From Tremella fuciformis (lineage: Eukaryota > Basidiomycota > Tremellomycetes > Tremellales > Tremellaceae): 64,000 nt of DNA. This document shows, piece after piece, positions 39,752 to 56,276 of this stretch (positions are counted from its first letter, which is position 1; each line of letters starts with the position of its first letter). The notes beneath the pieces were generated by a model. That model had not been told where the DNA came from. It did no database searches and saw only the letters and a program-made list of their open reading frames with translations. Made by a program: the position numbers and the translations under genes. The stretch is from contig CP136492.1 of NCBI GenBank assembly GCA_032768795.1, positions 1,116,001-1,180,000 on the forward strand. The letters run 5' to 3'.

Positions 39752-42700
39752 TCATGCTATCGTAAGGCTATCAACCACCTCGACAGCGCCCGAATGTCCG
39801 CTTCTGACCCAAGAGAACCGAGGCCGCCATGCAGCATCCTCTTCACCCTCGAACTCATCACCCGTTTCTGTCTCCAACACCCAGCCCCGCAGATCCACCA
39901 TGCCAGGAAGGTCAACCCAAAGGCGACACGACACCACAGTCTCCGTACCAGCCCTCAGTGTTCCCTGATGTCGCAGATTGCCAGACCACCGTGCTGGATT
40001 ATCATCGTCGGGATCCGCCACGGGCAAGCGTAAGACCCATCGGCAAGGTAATATGATGGACCGATTTTGCAGCACAAAGTCCACCTTGACCACGCCGGGT
40101 CCAGTTGTGAAGTCATGCGAAAAGATACCTCGCGCTGAGCCGTTGATCCGCACGCGCAACACGATTGGGTCCACCTCAATCGAATATGGACCCGAGAGGA
40201 CAGAGTCCATGAGCAACTGCCTTTGGCGAGATGTCTCTTCGTACATTGTCCGTGTTTGTTTCGAGCCCGATGCTAGAGCGGACTCTACTTCTCTTCGCAC
40301 GTCTTCGACGAGCGAGGCCGGGGGAGCAAGCTGGATGGAATGGGCAAAGACGTGGCCCCGACGTTGTGTTTGATCTGATTGCGATGGAACTATTGTATAT
40401 TGAATCACGAGGTCGAGATCGCACGGGTTCCACAATGGGAAAAGCCGGGACGACGCATTTTGTGCGAGAGTCGGAAAAGAAGTCGAGATCTGAGTCTGAC
40501 GGTATGCTCTGCGTGCGGCCACCAGGCCGGGTATGCTTTCTTTCGGGCGCGCTGCCGGCACAAAAGCAAGATGCTGCACCGGGGGGATGTCTTCCGGCGG
40601 AGCGCCTTGCAACAATCGAGACAGACTCTGAATCACTTCCTTCTGCAGCAGATCGACAGTTGCTGGCGGCGATGCGAAGACGTGAAGTAGCAATCGAAGG
40701 CTCTGATTTGGTTTCAAGGTATCTTCCGGCGGTTCATGGCTGAGGTGTCAGCTCACGGCTCCGTTCCCATTCTAGCACGCACACCGATGATGGCTCGACG
40801 CCCCAGTAAGGGCTGAAACCCTCGATGCCATCCACTCTCACGCATTCAGGCGAGGTGTTGACGAGATCGACGCCAACGACCCATCCTTCCTCAAGTTTCC
40901 GGGCGGATCGAATGGACACGTCAACAGATAATACCGATGAAACAGTTGTCGTGCCACTGAAACGCGCTCCGTAGCTGGCGTCTGGGTCGTCTGTCGATGA
41001 GAAGCTGAACAGACCAGCAACATCAAGCGGCCCAGGGATCAATGGTATTACGAGCAAGTCGAAGGTACGAGATTCGAGCGACGACAAGCGGACATCGGGT
41101 AGGGGTATATGCTGCTGGCGCGATATATGATCTGGTATCGATGCGGGGGTATCTCCGTGCGGTGTATTGTCTGATGGTCAGTATGTCTCGGTCGGATAGT
41201 CTGGCATACCTAATGGCTGAATGTGAAACCCTTCTGCAGCGAAAAGGCCAAGATTATCGATGGCGACTTGGCTCTTGTTTGAAACGAGAAGACGTATTCG
41301 AATCTGCTCCCCAACGTAAGCCTCGTCTGGCAGGTCGATGAGCTGCACAGATAGACTCGGTCGGCCAGGGACGACCTGGATTCGCAAACTGCTATCCTCT
41401 GCATATGTCGGCGTGATCCGCTGAGCTTTCGTGGCGTGTAAGCGCTTGCCCTGCCTTTGGAGGCTCTGCGAGTACGGGAAAAATCGATGAAAGAGAAAAG
41501 TAACGCCCGAGACGGTGAAGGTAGTCGGTGCTGAAGCCGAGACGTTGAGTGAGATTCGGCGCGTCTCATATGCCTCCAGTGTCAACTCAGGTATGCTGGA
41601 GATCTTCACATTGTCTGATGGTGACGTCGTCAAACTTAAATCTGTGAGGACAAGAGCAGCATTGAGCGGGTTCGTGGCCAAAACTTCAACAATGCACTCC
41701 TCTGCGCAATATAAGCGTATGACGGCTGAATGAGTGTCAGACTCACCATCAACCCCGATGATGGTACGTGAGTCATCTGGAAGCAGGCGAAGCGGACGCT
41801 TGCCCTTCCGATCCCACGTCGACAGGGCCTGAGCCTCAAGCTCTGTCCAGCGATTGCTCGGGCCCGCTGAGGAAGAGGAGGAAGCGTAGATTCTAGTCTC
41901 TTGCACGTTGAAGATGGGAGTCGGCAACTTCAGTCGATCCTTGGAGCCTGCGAGCAGCTGAGGGTGTGCCTTGAGTTGCTGTACGTCAGTGCACCGTCTT
42001 GCGAAGACACAAAACTCACATCATATGCCAAAGACAAATCCTCCAGCAGCATACCCTGTGAGCCGGGTACGCCCGTGTCTTCCCTTCTAAGCAATCGCAA
42101 GAAATGCTCCGCCGCAACATCGCTTTCGCCCAAAGTATAGGCTTGCCGACCAAGTGAATACTCTATTCGATCTTGAGCAGCAGTCCAGGGCGACGCCCGG
42201 TAGATCTGAGATGCGCGGTCAAGACATCGTCTAGAGTAGGTTTTCTGAGTCGTCAGAAGTGAATCTTTGAATCTGGTTGAGCCTGACCAAGCCCGCAGTC
42301 TCGTAGCGCCGAGCGGCCATCACCAAATGGAACGCCCTTCGCCGTCTGCCGGTCTTGCTTTTACCACCTTTGATATCTGCCGCTGCCGCCTCTTCGATCA
42401 TAACGGCATTCGGGACCTCATCTGCTTCACCTGCAGATTTGACTAGTGCGAGGCCGACGCCTCGCCATTCGCCGATCATCTTCCAGGCTTCGTAGTAGAG
42501 GATTGTTGCACGTATAGCATCAGTTTGCACTTCCATCGCAGGTGTGTGACTGTGGTAGGCGATGACCGCCTGCTCGAGCCAGGAAGAGATTTCGACATGT
42601 TGCAAAGTGGTGAAGGGGGCGCTAACACTGTTTGGCGGTGAGGAGGGGAGAAAGTAGTAATGCGAGAGCAGGAGGGACAGGCCGTACATCTCTGTTGCCG

Positions 42701-44133
42701 CAGCAGAATGTCTCCACGCTCGGTCTTGCGCGTAGTCTTTTCGAAGGGAGTCGTACACTCCTGATGCGTATTTGTAGTCTCTCAGCATGAAAGCAAAGTC
42801 GGCCAGTCGTCTTGAGAGAGACTCTATCGTGGTAGCTGCGTAACTGGGGTCAACAGGGACGGCCTGGGGAAGTTGCAGCACTTACTAGCCTTTCGACGCG
42901 TTATAGCCTGCTTGCATTGCATTAGGCGACGGACTGTTTGGACGACTTCCGAATAGCTTTCGCCCCGCTCCGAAAAGCCTCCCGGTGATCCCTCTCCGAT
43001 TTGAATGGTAGATCTCGTTCCACTCGCGCACTCTCCCCTCCATCCATGGGATGAGGCTCTGCACCACTAGCTCTCGCACCAGCGCAGCAAGCCTTTGCGT
43101 GTCCTCTGCAGTCAAGAGGGCCGCATAGCGCTTCTTGCGAGATGTTCTGACCGGGCTGCCAGATGCAGATCCGTTGCCATTCTCCATTTCCGCAGAAGCC
43201 GCAGCCATCGGTGATAGCGTCAGGGAGGAAAGCGCCGTCGCGTAGACCTGGGACATCGCGGATGGACTAGCATCTTCGGGAGTGAAGGGTCGGGGTATCG
43301 GCATACTGGGGTGCGTATTGACATCTGGCGAGGGTGGGTCGATATGGTGTTCGATCCGGGAATTGATGACCAGTAGAGTGGAGTGTGGGCCGTGCGCTTT
43401 CTTCACGTGGGCGAGCAGCTCGTTCGCACTGTCATCATGTCATCAACGACGGCCACAATGTCACATGAAGTTCCTTACGCCGTCAGATCTGCGCCCATGC
43501 GGTTGACATCATGTACGACGACATAAAAACGCATGACGCTGACGCCGTCCATCCATGGGGCGCCCTGCGCGCCCTGGGTCATCGTCTGTTGATAAAGGCG
43601 AATGAGAGTCCCAAGTGGATCGGGGGTCGAGGTCGAGACAGCCAGCACAATGCCAACAGGATGTTGGAAAGTCTCATGACTGGCCAGCTGTCTTGAAGAC
43701 AACATGAGAGAGCGAGTCAATGGGTATTGCTGCTCCTCATCTAACGGCTGAGCGGTGTCGGAGCACGGCTGAGGACGAGCTTACCAGGCTTCTTAGCCGC
43801 GACGAAGCTGTTGATGAGATCCACAACCATGTCTGGGTTCGGCGCTGAACTGGCGGGGTTCAGGTAGATCGCATTGTAGCTGATGAAGCGGAGTGGAAAC
43901 GAAGGATGTATTGTGGGCGTTAGCGTGGAAGAGAGGATTGAGACTGCGTATCAGTGAGCGCTTTCGGAGGTGTATGGGCGATCACCTCTCTCCGTGCTGC
44001 CCTCCCATGGCCGGAGCAGCTCCTCGAGTCCCCTGCACCCATTTGCCTCGCATGAAATGGCCACATCGTCCGAAGTAAGTACCGCTATTCGGGGCGACAG
44101 GCTCTGAGTGATCGAGAGCGGGGGAGAGGGCAT
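39752..44133 (-). CDS. TRS85: TRAPPIII subunit Trs85/TRAPPC8
   Basis: Subunit specific to the TRAPPIII complex, which activates the Rab Ypt1 in autophagy and in ER-Golgi traffic. The start at 44133 opens MPSPPLSITQSLSPRIAVLTSDD. Family landmarks follow through several exons: HPVGIVLAVSTSTPDPLGTL, VVHDVNRMGADLTA, RELVVQSLIPWMEGRVREWN and SNRRGITGRLFGAGRKLFGS (the best-conserved Trs85 block). The helical repeat region has SRRLADFAFMLRDYKYASGV and a C-terminal half of beta-sandwich modules (RPSLSVQLIDLPDEAYVGEQ; ILPCRWVLRLP). Estimated protein length is roughly 1,300 residues. At least seven short introns are needed, and not all edges are fixed. It is divergent from MRPL7 with 210 bp between. 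Confidence 0.88.
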
Positions 44134-44343
44134 CCTTCTGCCCTCATTGCCCCTCCGCTGACGCGTAGAGATCCGAGGCAAACGAGAGAGGCAGAGGAAT
44201 GGTGGACATAACTCGTGTCGTCACCTCGCGATAGAGTTGCCTCGGGGCGCAAGGGCCGGCAACGGCGATCGCCGCTTTCGCATCAGCACTGGCCATCGGC
44301 CAAAATTCCTGGCTCTCTGCTGCAATCCTATCAAAGCTCTCCT

Positions 44344-45237
44344 ATGGTCAAAATGGCATCTTTCAGCATGCGCAATGCCGTGGCGTCGACCTCGAGAGCT
44401 GCGAGAATCTCAAGCACTTCGATTCGAGCGTATGCCACAGCTGCGGCTGCACCCGATATCGCTTTGCCCGATATTCACGTCGGACCCACGCACCGATCCC
44501 GATATCACGAGCATTATGATCAAACATTGGCCGCGGACCTCATGTACATGTCGTACAACCACCGAACCTCTCAGAGACTTCCTGCAGCGCCTCCAACCTC
44601 CGACCCAAAGACTCCGTATGAGCTCAATCGGCCACAACCACCTCCTCGAGGCAACCGTCCCTTGCGACCCTCTGTGAAATTGGTCGCACCGGAATCAGTC
44701 CCGAAACTGGAGTCCATCATCCTGCACACCATGGTGAAGGAGGCCATTGGAAACAAGCAGTCTCTCCTGTCGGCCATCATGGCCTTGCGTGCCATCTCTG
44801 GCGAATCGAAGAACGGCGGGGGACGACAAGGTTCTTCAGGCGTTCAGGTGGTGACGAGCAAACAGGGAGCGGCCGCGTTCAAGCTGCGTGCAGGCATGCC
44901 GGTAGCCGCCAAAGTCGAGCTCAAAGGCGACGCGATGTACGACTTCCTACAGTCCCTCGTCGACTTTGTACTTCCTCGCATTCGAGAGTTCCCTGGAGTC
45001 GCCCTGCCCCCGCCTTCAGCTTCGCGAAGCTCGCCGAGTGCCCTTGGCGGAGTGGTCAGCTTCGGTCTGCCGGCGAACGCCATGGCTTTGTTCCCACAGA
45101 TTGAGGCGAACTTGGACGCGTATCCGAGATTGCACGGCTTCCACATGCACTTCAAGACGAACGCGCGGGGAGACAGGGCTCAGGAGCAGGCGAGGGCTTT
45201 ACTGAGCGGTTTCAGGGTGCCTTTCTATAGGAGATAG
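44344..45237 (+). CDS. MRPL7: Mitochondrial ribosomal protein uL5m
   Basis: Large-subunit mitoribosomal protein of the L5 family. No intron is evident. The first 40 residues ([31 protein letters not shown]) form an import presequence. L5 features follow: [33 protein letters not shown] (first L5 strand/helix), an [20 protein letters not shown] strand pair with [20 protein letters not shown], and the C-terminal [20 protein letters not shown] with LLSGFRVPF. The Met at 44344 was chosen because it opens the presequence; an upstream in-frame Met at 44215 would prepend a less typical stretch, and 44353 is a further alternative. It shares a 210-bp divergent promoter with TRS85. Confidence 0.9.
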   Translation: MVKMASFSMRNAVASTSRAARISSTSIRAYATAAAAPDIALPDIHVGPTHRSRYHEHYDQTLAADLMYMSYNHRTSQRLPAAPPTSDPKTPYELNRPQPPPRGNRPLRPSVKLVAPESVPKLESIILHTMVKEAIGNKQSLLSAIMALRAISGESKNGGGRQGSSGVQVVTSKQGAAAFKLRAGMPVAAKVELKGDAMYDFLQSLVDFVLPRIREFPGVALPPPSASRSSPSALGGVVSFGLPANAMALFPQIEANLDAYPRLHGFHMHFKTNARGDRAQEQARALLSGFRVPFYRR

Positions 45238-45506
45238 TTGTCACTGTCATATGGCATCCCATGCATCTGGAGTCATGCGAAGATCACGGTCGTTTAAATG
45301 TCTTACTGATGTGTCGTTGCCGGGACTCGAGCCGTCCTAACCTCCACCTGGGACGTCCACGTCTTGCCTTCTCTCCGTTACGCGCCTTTCGTCCTCTTCG
45401 TCTCCTTTCAACATACATCATTGCCCGCCTTTCCGCGTTTAGTACCGCTTCTCGAGCAGCAAGTGACGGATAATTACTGTCATCGACCAGGCGACTGAAC
45501 CCGACA

Positions 45507-47767
45507 ATGCGCTCCATAGCGAGAACAGGCGGCATCACCCAGAATGCCAGCTTTCCCAATCCCCATCTGCTCAGTCCGCTTGTTAGCGGTTATCTTGCTC
45601 GAGCACAGAATGTGGACCTCACAAGAGACATCCCGATACCTTCGCAGCAGATGGTGCTGGAGCTGCTTCAGTACTCTATCTTGTTGCGGACTGGCGAGAT
45701 GCTGGCTATGAGCTATCGACGCCGAAGCCGCGCGTCATCCAACGCTCACATGGAGAGAACTCTGGAACGATTGCTACTGGCACATTGTGTCCCACTCAAA
45801 GTCCAAGTCAGCACCATTTGCTTCGAGATACACCGTGAGCTGATGCTTAGTTGGGAGATGCCGATCCAGGAGAACTTCGCAATGTCCTGATGTTGAACGA
45901 GAAGCTCGAAATGCTGCTAACAGCGCCAATCAAGGACATCGATGCGATCGTCATCGAGCTGTGCCGATGGTTCAAGCACGACTATATGAGGTGGATCGAC
46001 CCAATCCCATGCCCGAGATGCGGCGGAAAGACCCAAGAAACTGGATACGATCAACCCACGAGGCAAGAAGCCGCTGACGGAGGGGGCCGTGTGGAAGTGC
46101 ACCGGTGTGAAGATGCAGCTTGCGCAACCGTCAGACGTTTTGTGCGGTACACCACGGTCTCGATGCTTTCCAAGAACAGGGAAGGTCGCTGTGGTCAGGT
46201 CGTCCACCGATCAACGGGGGGTCACTCATTTAGCAGGCGAATGGGCACACTTGTTTTATGTTTTCTTACAGCTCTGCGGAGTACGAGCAAGATACATATG
46301 GAACAGGTATGCGGTCTCGACCAAACACCAGACATTGACACGCAGTGAGGACCACGTATGGTGCGAATACTGGTCGGATGGAAAGCAGCATTGGGTTCAT
46401 GTTGATCCGTGGTGAGTGACAGCAAGGCGGCCGCTTCAATGCTGATATAAGCGAGAACTCCGTGGACAAGCCCATGCTGTATGATATGGGTTGGGGGAAG
46501 AAACAGGCCTTCTGCTTGTGAGGCTCCGTGACCATTCTGCGGACTGGGCGTAACTCAAGAGCAGAGCGTATGGTCGCTCTGGAGCGGAAGATGTCACACG
46601 CGCATATGTCGCCGACTTTGAGACGGGATGTCAGGCTCGTAGAAGAGCTATAGGATGGAGTGAAAAGGCTCTTCGGCTGGTTCGTGTGCCATTGCAGAAG
46701 GTGCAAGCCTGTTGCTGACCGACTAGGCTCTGAGGGAAGACACTATCAGCTGCCGTTTGCAGCTTGAGAGGGAGGATCGTGTTGCGCTAGTCGACATCGA
46801 CAGACAGCAAGCTTCTTGGATGGCCGACGCACCACGTCGAGTCGAAGAAGCAAGACTCGAAAAGCTTGGCGGCAGGATCTCTGGCCCGGAAGAGTGGCGC
46901 AAAGCACGGGCAGAGATGGGAACGAAATCTGACAACCGTAAACCCAAGGTGACAGGTAGATCAGCATCGCCACTAATGCTTATCGTCGCTGAAGGCAGTT
47001 TCCCGACCTCTCGATATGCTCCTACTGGGAGATGCGAGATATAGAGACTCTATTCTCCTTACGAATGGCGCGGACCAGACGTCGGCAGCTTTTACGCGAT
47101 ACTCTTTCTCTCAGGACATCAGTTGGAGAGCGCAGATATCCTTCGCCCTCCACGCGCCAGACGGTGCCGGCGAGGCGGACGGGATCGCAATTGTATTTTC
47201 AAATGAGCGGAAGCTGGGCGACGGGGGCTCTGGGATAGGATATTCGGGTATTGGTGACAAAGGGGACTTTGCTGTTGAGGGTAAGTCTATAGCGTATTCA
47301 AGAGAGCCACCAGCTCAATGCCAGTCGACACCTATCGGGCACAAGACCGGACTGATGATCCTCCGACGCCTCATATTTCGGTCCACTCTCCGCCCAATGC
47401 TCATCACCGACATTCCCTCTCGTGCACGGCTGCTGGCGATTTGCCGTATTTGAGCGACGGTGCCGCATACACTCTCGAGCTGCTGTTCAACGGCTCAACT
47501 CGTGCCCTCGCAGGGTATTTTCGCCCGCAAGGTGGACCGCAATCGTTGGAGATTCAGGTGTGCAATGTGAAGATTCCGAAGCCGGACGGACCCGCTCAAG
47601 ATTGGTATATGGGGATCACGGGAAGCTGCGGCGGTCTTTGGCAAGAGGTGAGCGCCTCGCTTATTCGGACCTGGCTGACCTTGCAGCAAAAGATCCTGGA
47701 GTGGAAGCTGGAGCAGATAGACATCGACCCGGAAGGGGCCAGGGGACCTGACACTGAGGGGTTATGA
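45507..47767 (+). CDS. PNG1: Peptide:N-glycanase with C-terminal L-type lectin domain
   Basis: Deglycosylates misfolded glycoproteins exported from the ER. Exon 1 (45507-45806) plus a 44-nt intron leads to the transglutaminase-like core: LCRWFKHDYMRWIDPIPCPRCG, Cys154/157 and Cys186/191 as the zinc site, then NREGRCGEWAHLFYVFLQLC with catalytic Cys214, SEDHVWCEYWS with His241 and WVHVDPCENSVDKP with Asp258. The core ends with YGRSGAEDVTRAYV and an EEARLEKLGGRISGPEEWRK helix. About 210 further residues form a legume/bacterial-type lectin sandwich: ADGIAIVFSNERKLGDGGSG, IGYSGIGDKGDFAVE-VDTYRA (metal/sugar-site Asp), YLSDGAAYTLELLFNG and YMGITGSCGGLWQE, closing with ILEWKLEQI. Animal NGLY1 uses a PAW domain at this place and yeast Png1 has none. 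Each splice restores conserved sequence, so fusion by missed gene boundary is unlikely. Confidence 0.85.
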
Positions 47768-48005
47768 CATGGTCGCAAGCCGTTACCGCCGGCTGTTGAA
47801 GGGGTCCCCACCGGCTGACTACGAGCCGTGACGAGAGGTTGTCCCGAAATCGTTCCGAACCGCCGTGTAATCTGCTAATCCTTCCTTCTGACCGCGCGCA
47901 TATCATCCGCCTATCATCCAGCAATTCCATAAAGCAGTTGGGGCATACGCGGAATGCACACCATCTCGTCCTCTGATCACTGTTCGACGCCAATTTACGC
48001 TGACT

Positions 48006-49973
48006 ATGATGATTTCCAGGCTCCCTCGAGCGGGCTCAAGCTCTCGCCGATATGTCAGAGGGCTCTCAGACTCTGCTCGACGAGCGGCAGGGGGCCTTGA
48101 GTCTGTCCCAGCGAATGCCCGTCCACCACCGCCCTCGACCTCGTCGAGCAGCTCCAGTCGACAGGCGAGAGTCGAGGGAGATGTAAGTATTTGCGCTCAG
48201 GATCTCCAAGGCACGTGCTGAGTGGTTGCGAGATCTCCTCTGTGTTCTCCTCTCTGTCCGGGGTCAAAGATCCCCCATTACCTGACCGTTTCCTTGACTT
48301 GAAAAAGTGAGTCATTCTCATTGTCATGTACCTCCTGCTGACCGGCAGGTCCATTATAGGAGATGAAGCCAATCAAGCAGCCCTGCGAGCAGGCTGGGAG
48401 CGGCTTCTCTCGCGGCTCGAAAAGCTCGTGCCAGACATCGAGCGCCGACAACAGAATGCAAGTCATATGTCTGCACCGTACTGGCAATGCTGACGGACAG
48501 TGTATTCCCGTAGTGACGTACTCCGACTTTGTCGAGCACGGAGCCCAGGCTTCTGTCGAGCGCATACGTGAAAGTGGGGCGGTGGTGGTACAAGGTGTCG
48601 TACCTGAAGAAGAGGCCCTTGGGTGGCTAGAGCAGATCAAGGCGTACGTTGCGGCCAACCCGTCTGTCAAGGGGTTTCCCGCGGACAACAAGCAGGTGTT
48701 TGAGCTATAGTGCGCATCTGTGTCTTGAGAGTACTACTGGACTGACTTGCAGCTGGTCCAAGCCCCAGCTCGCCGCTCGTTCCCACCCTCGGTCCATGGC
48801 CACCCAGACAGCGCTTCTGAGGCTCTTCCACCAAGACGAATCGGCCCCGGTATCTCTACTCCCCTTGACGTATGCCGACAGGCTTCGCGTGCGATTGCCT
48901 GGAGATGCCAAGTTTGCCCTGGGCCCTCATGTGGACGGTGGCAGTGTGGAGCGATGGGAGGACCCCGCGTATCAGACGGTCTACCGAGAGATCCTCAAGG
49001 GTAACTGGGAGCAATATGACGCATGGGAGATGAGTACGTGTTCCTCGACAAAGACACTCAATCGGTGCTGATGAGCAGCATGGCGGGCTAAGGCAAAGCA
49101 GGCGATCTATCCTGGTCCAGGAACAGTGGGCTTGGTTCCTGTCAGTCCAATGGCAAGCTAATTGAGTCAGTGTGGGGTTTTCCGCGCACTGCAAGGCTGG
49201 ACGTCGATGTCCGACACGGGACCCAACGAGGGAACCCTCAAGGTCTTCCCGTACATTCGCGAGCTGTCGGCGTACTTGCTGCTGCGTCCCCTCTTCCGGT
49301 GAGCTTGCCAGTGGCAACTCAGCCACGATTTTGCCCTGATCCATTCAGAGAGAAGGCATCTCAGGCAGCGGTCGGGTCCGAGCAGTACCTCGCAGCCAAC
49401 AACTGGGATCTGGACTTCACAACAACAGACTACCCTGGCGCGCCAATGGGCAAATGTCAAGAACTCAATGACGAGACGCACCCCCACTTGCAGCTCGGAC
49501 GGACGATGATCTCTGTACCGAGGGTCAAGCCTGGAGACCAGATGTGGTGGCACTGCGGTATGTCTCCAGCATTGGGAGGAGTAGGCGCATGCTGACGAAC
49601 AGACACCATACACGCAGTGGAGAAAGTGCACCAGGGCAAAGGACCTTCTGCAGACATGTACATCCCCACTGTCCCCCTCACCGCCCAGAACGCCGAATAC
49701 GTCCGGGACATGCGCGATAACTTCTTGGTCGGACGGCCTGCTCCAGACTTCCCTGGTGGTGTTGGCGAGAGCGAATTTACCGGACGTGGCATGCCGGAGG
49801 ATATCATCGGCGACGGAGGCAAGACAGCCATGGGACTCGCGCCGTTCTCCTTGGAGGGGAACCTGACGCCGGGCGAGAAGGCAGTGCGGCAACAAGCGTA
49901 CGTCCTGTCCGGGACTGCAAAAGGATGAGGAGCGAGCTGATGGCGTGCAGCAACGAGATCTTTGGCTTCTGAG
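48006..49973 (+). CDS. DUF1479 (Gig2/YbiU-like) putative 2-oxoglutarate/Fe(II) oxygenase, mitochondrial
   Basis: Family of unknown substrate with a double-stranded beta-helix fold. The N-terminus (MMISRLPRAGSSSRRYVRGL) is a likely mitochondrial presequence, followed by a Ser/Pro linker. Core features: FLDLKKSIIGDEANQAALRAG, RIRESGAVVVQGVVPEEEAL, WSKPQLAARSHPRSMATQTA, PLTYADRLRVRLPGDAKFAL, then GPHVDGGSVERWEDPAY with the HxD iron motif. Downstream GTLKVFPYIRELSAYLLLRP, HLQLGRTMISVPRVKPGDQM and WWHCDTIHAVEKVH carry the distal His. The frame needs several short introns (near 48184-48240, 48416-48500, 48712-48752, 49032-49080, 49559-49604) and ends with ANEIFGF at 49973. Iron and 2OG dependence is inferred from the motif. 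Confidence 0.85.
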
Positions 49974-50052
49974 CTCCGTTTTGGGTGGCACGAAGTGCTT
50001 GAGAAGCGGCACATAGAGTCAGTAGATACTGTCTGGCTGTGCAATGCAATTG

Positions 50053-50729
50053 TCATTGTTGTATTGCCAACTGTCCTCCGACCCCACCTCCCTCTCCTAA
50101 TCTCGCCCGATGTATCTTGATATCTTCCAACGGCCGATCGTTGCCGTCCGTTCGTACCGCCTCCAGCCGCTGTATTGTCTTCATACCACTGCTTACCCGA
50201 CCAAATATCGTGTGCTTGCCGTCCAGGAATGGTGTCGGTGCCAGCGTGATGAAGAACTGCGAACCTGCTCTTGAGTACTGCCCTTTTCTTCTGGGTTTCC
50301 TAAAGTACTGCTTGCTAACTTGCGACGCAGGAAGACTGACCGTTTGTATTTGGTCCCGAGTTGGCCATGGCCAGTATACCCGCCCCGACAAACCGCAGAT
50401 CCGGGTGGATCTCATCCGCAAACTTGTCGCCGAAGATCGAGGTCCCGCCTCGTCCTGTGCCCGTCGGGTCCCCGCCCTGCACCATGAACCCCTGCGCGTC
50501 AGCTCGCGCGGACACTGCTGAGGAAGATGCAGCTGACGGGGATGATGCGGTGGAAGATTACGCCGTTGTAATACCCCCTCTCTGCGAGCTTGGAGAAGTT
50601 GTTACATGTCTGCAGGATTAGCTCTCCTTCTGCGGGTTCTGAGCCATGGCCCACTTTTGGCGCGTGGTTCGTGTATAGCTCGACGGTAAACGACCCGACT
50701 GACGTGTCAAACGTCACGTAAGTCGCCAT
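50053..50729 (-). CDS. CYP1: Cyclophilin, PPIL1/Cyp1 type peptidyl-prolyl isomerase
   Basis: Prolyl cis-trans isomerase of the small single-domain type that associates with the spliceosome through SKIP in other eukaryotes. Exons give [62 protein letters not shown] (catalytic Arg of FHR and Gln of QGGD), [31 protein letters not shown] and [12 protein letters not shown]. Splitting introns include one after APK (donor GTGGGC) and ones near 50515 and 50330. The [20 protein letters not shown] stretch distinguishes PPIL1 from cyclophilin A. The gene is 79 bp from the DUF1479 gene tail and divergent from SEC66, 204 bp apart. Confidence 0.92.
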
Positions 50730-50933
50730 GGTGCGGTGCGCAACGGGTCAGAGAGGAAATGCAAGCTGAATTGGATGGACTTGAGCTTGCAGCTTGCGGG
50801 GCTTAAGTGGGGGTACCACCCCTCCACGTCGAAGCGGGGTTTGTCGACACGACGAGCTGCATTCCTACTGCCTTTGCAACCACCTTTTGCCAAGCTTTGG
50901 CCCTAGCCTGTGCGACGACGGCCAGCGAGCGCA

Positions 50934-51912
50934 ATGACGACCTCGCTGTACGTGCCCCTGGCGTACATCACGGTGCTCGTCACCTCGCTCGCCATCTTCT
51001 CGCGGGTGTACAGGCGGCGGAAGGCCGGTGAGTCGAGTCTCCTCGCCCGTACCCCTCCCCAGCACACGATACATAGGAGGCGATATGCTGAGCCCCAGCT
51101 CAGCAGACTTCATACGAGTCATGGTTCCCCCCACACGCCGCCCGCGACACATACACCACGCTCCTCTCCGCCTCTCCGCCCGTGCCCGACTCGCTGCTCA
51201 AGACCGCGCTGCTCTGTCGAGCAGTGACCGACGTGAAGCGTATCTGGCGCGTGAGGGACGACAAGCCCGCCCTGTCCAACCTGCACCAGCGCGGCCTAGT
51301 GGGGGACGAGACGATGGCGCGCTTCGCGCAGGCCGAGAAGGAGCTCGAGGCCGAGATTGTCGATGTGGTCGCGGAGGCCAATACGTTTCGGCCCGGATGG
51401 GGCGGCATGATCTTTGCGACCGCCACTGAGATGGCGCACGCCGAGCGGAATAGGGAGATCGTTATGAGTGTCCCGCGGATCAAGATGGCAGAAGGTGCGC
51501 TAGACATGCTTCTTTGTCAGGAAGAGGCTCATATCCCAGAGAAGAAGCTCAACCAGCGACGACGATTCCTGCCCGAGGACAAGCTGCCCAAGGTGGCTCA
51601 GCCCGTGGCGCCGAACCCGGCTCAGCAGGCGGCCATGCTCGCTCAGATGCAAGCGCAGGCGCAAGCACAGCAACAGGCGCTGAGAGGCGCTTCGCCGCAA
51701 CCTGCTATTCCCACCGCTACTGTACCCTCGGCGGAGACACCTTCAAAGGGATCGCCCGGTGGCCTCAACACCCCGGCGAGTACAGGCAAAACCGCAGTCG
51801 GCGGGGGACAAAGTGCTGCCAGCACACCCTCAAAGGTCAATTTGATCACATCCGCCAAGGGAAGCAAGCTGATCAACAGTCTGCAACGAAGAAGAAGGGC
51901 AAGAAGAAGTAG
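50934..51912 (+). CDS. SEC66: Sec66/Sec71, Sec62-Sec63 translocon subunit
   Basis: ER membrane protein of the post-translational translocation complex. The N-terminal helix (YVPLAYITVLVTSLAIFSRVYRR) is the single membrane anchor. The cytosolic family domain follows: ESWFPPHAARDTYTTLL, VPDSLLKTALLCRAVTDVKR, ALSNLHQRGLVGDETMARFA, and GWGGMIFATATEMAHAERNR, then a Gln/Ala-rich and Ser/Pro/Thr-rich tail. A 44-nt intron near 51837-51881 (donor GTCAAT) removes a stretch and gives the basic end SATKKKGKKK at 51912; without it the frame would run to 51961 with an unrelated end. An upstream intron joins the membrane anchor to the domain. Confidence 0.9.
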
Positions 51913-52200
51913 GCAGGCATTCTATCTGGATCTTACCGATGTATGCATATACTCTTATTAGCTATTTCTTCCGACAACAGAACAGCGAGAAAACAGACCG
52001 GCGCATATATTCATAAGACTGTGATACAAACACGGGCGCCGTATGCGCAATCTTGAGGCGTAACGTTTCGAGTGGCACTGCAGCGAGGATGCAAGGCTCC
52101 AGCAAGCAGTTTGCTCGGACAGCTCGACTGCCCGACTCCACTTCCCTCCCTCGTCTCGTCGCCCGACTGCTCTTTGCTCCTGCTGCTGCAACATCCTTTT

Positions 52201-56276
<4,076 letters not shown>

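Noticed and set aside
45290..45345. tRNA-like B-box (GGCTCGAGTCCCGG on the minus strand)
   Set aside because: No matching acceptor or anticodon arm could be built within the expected distance.
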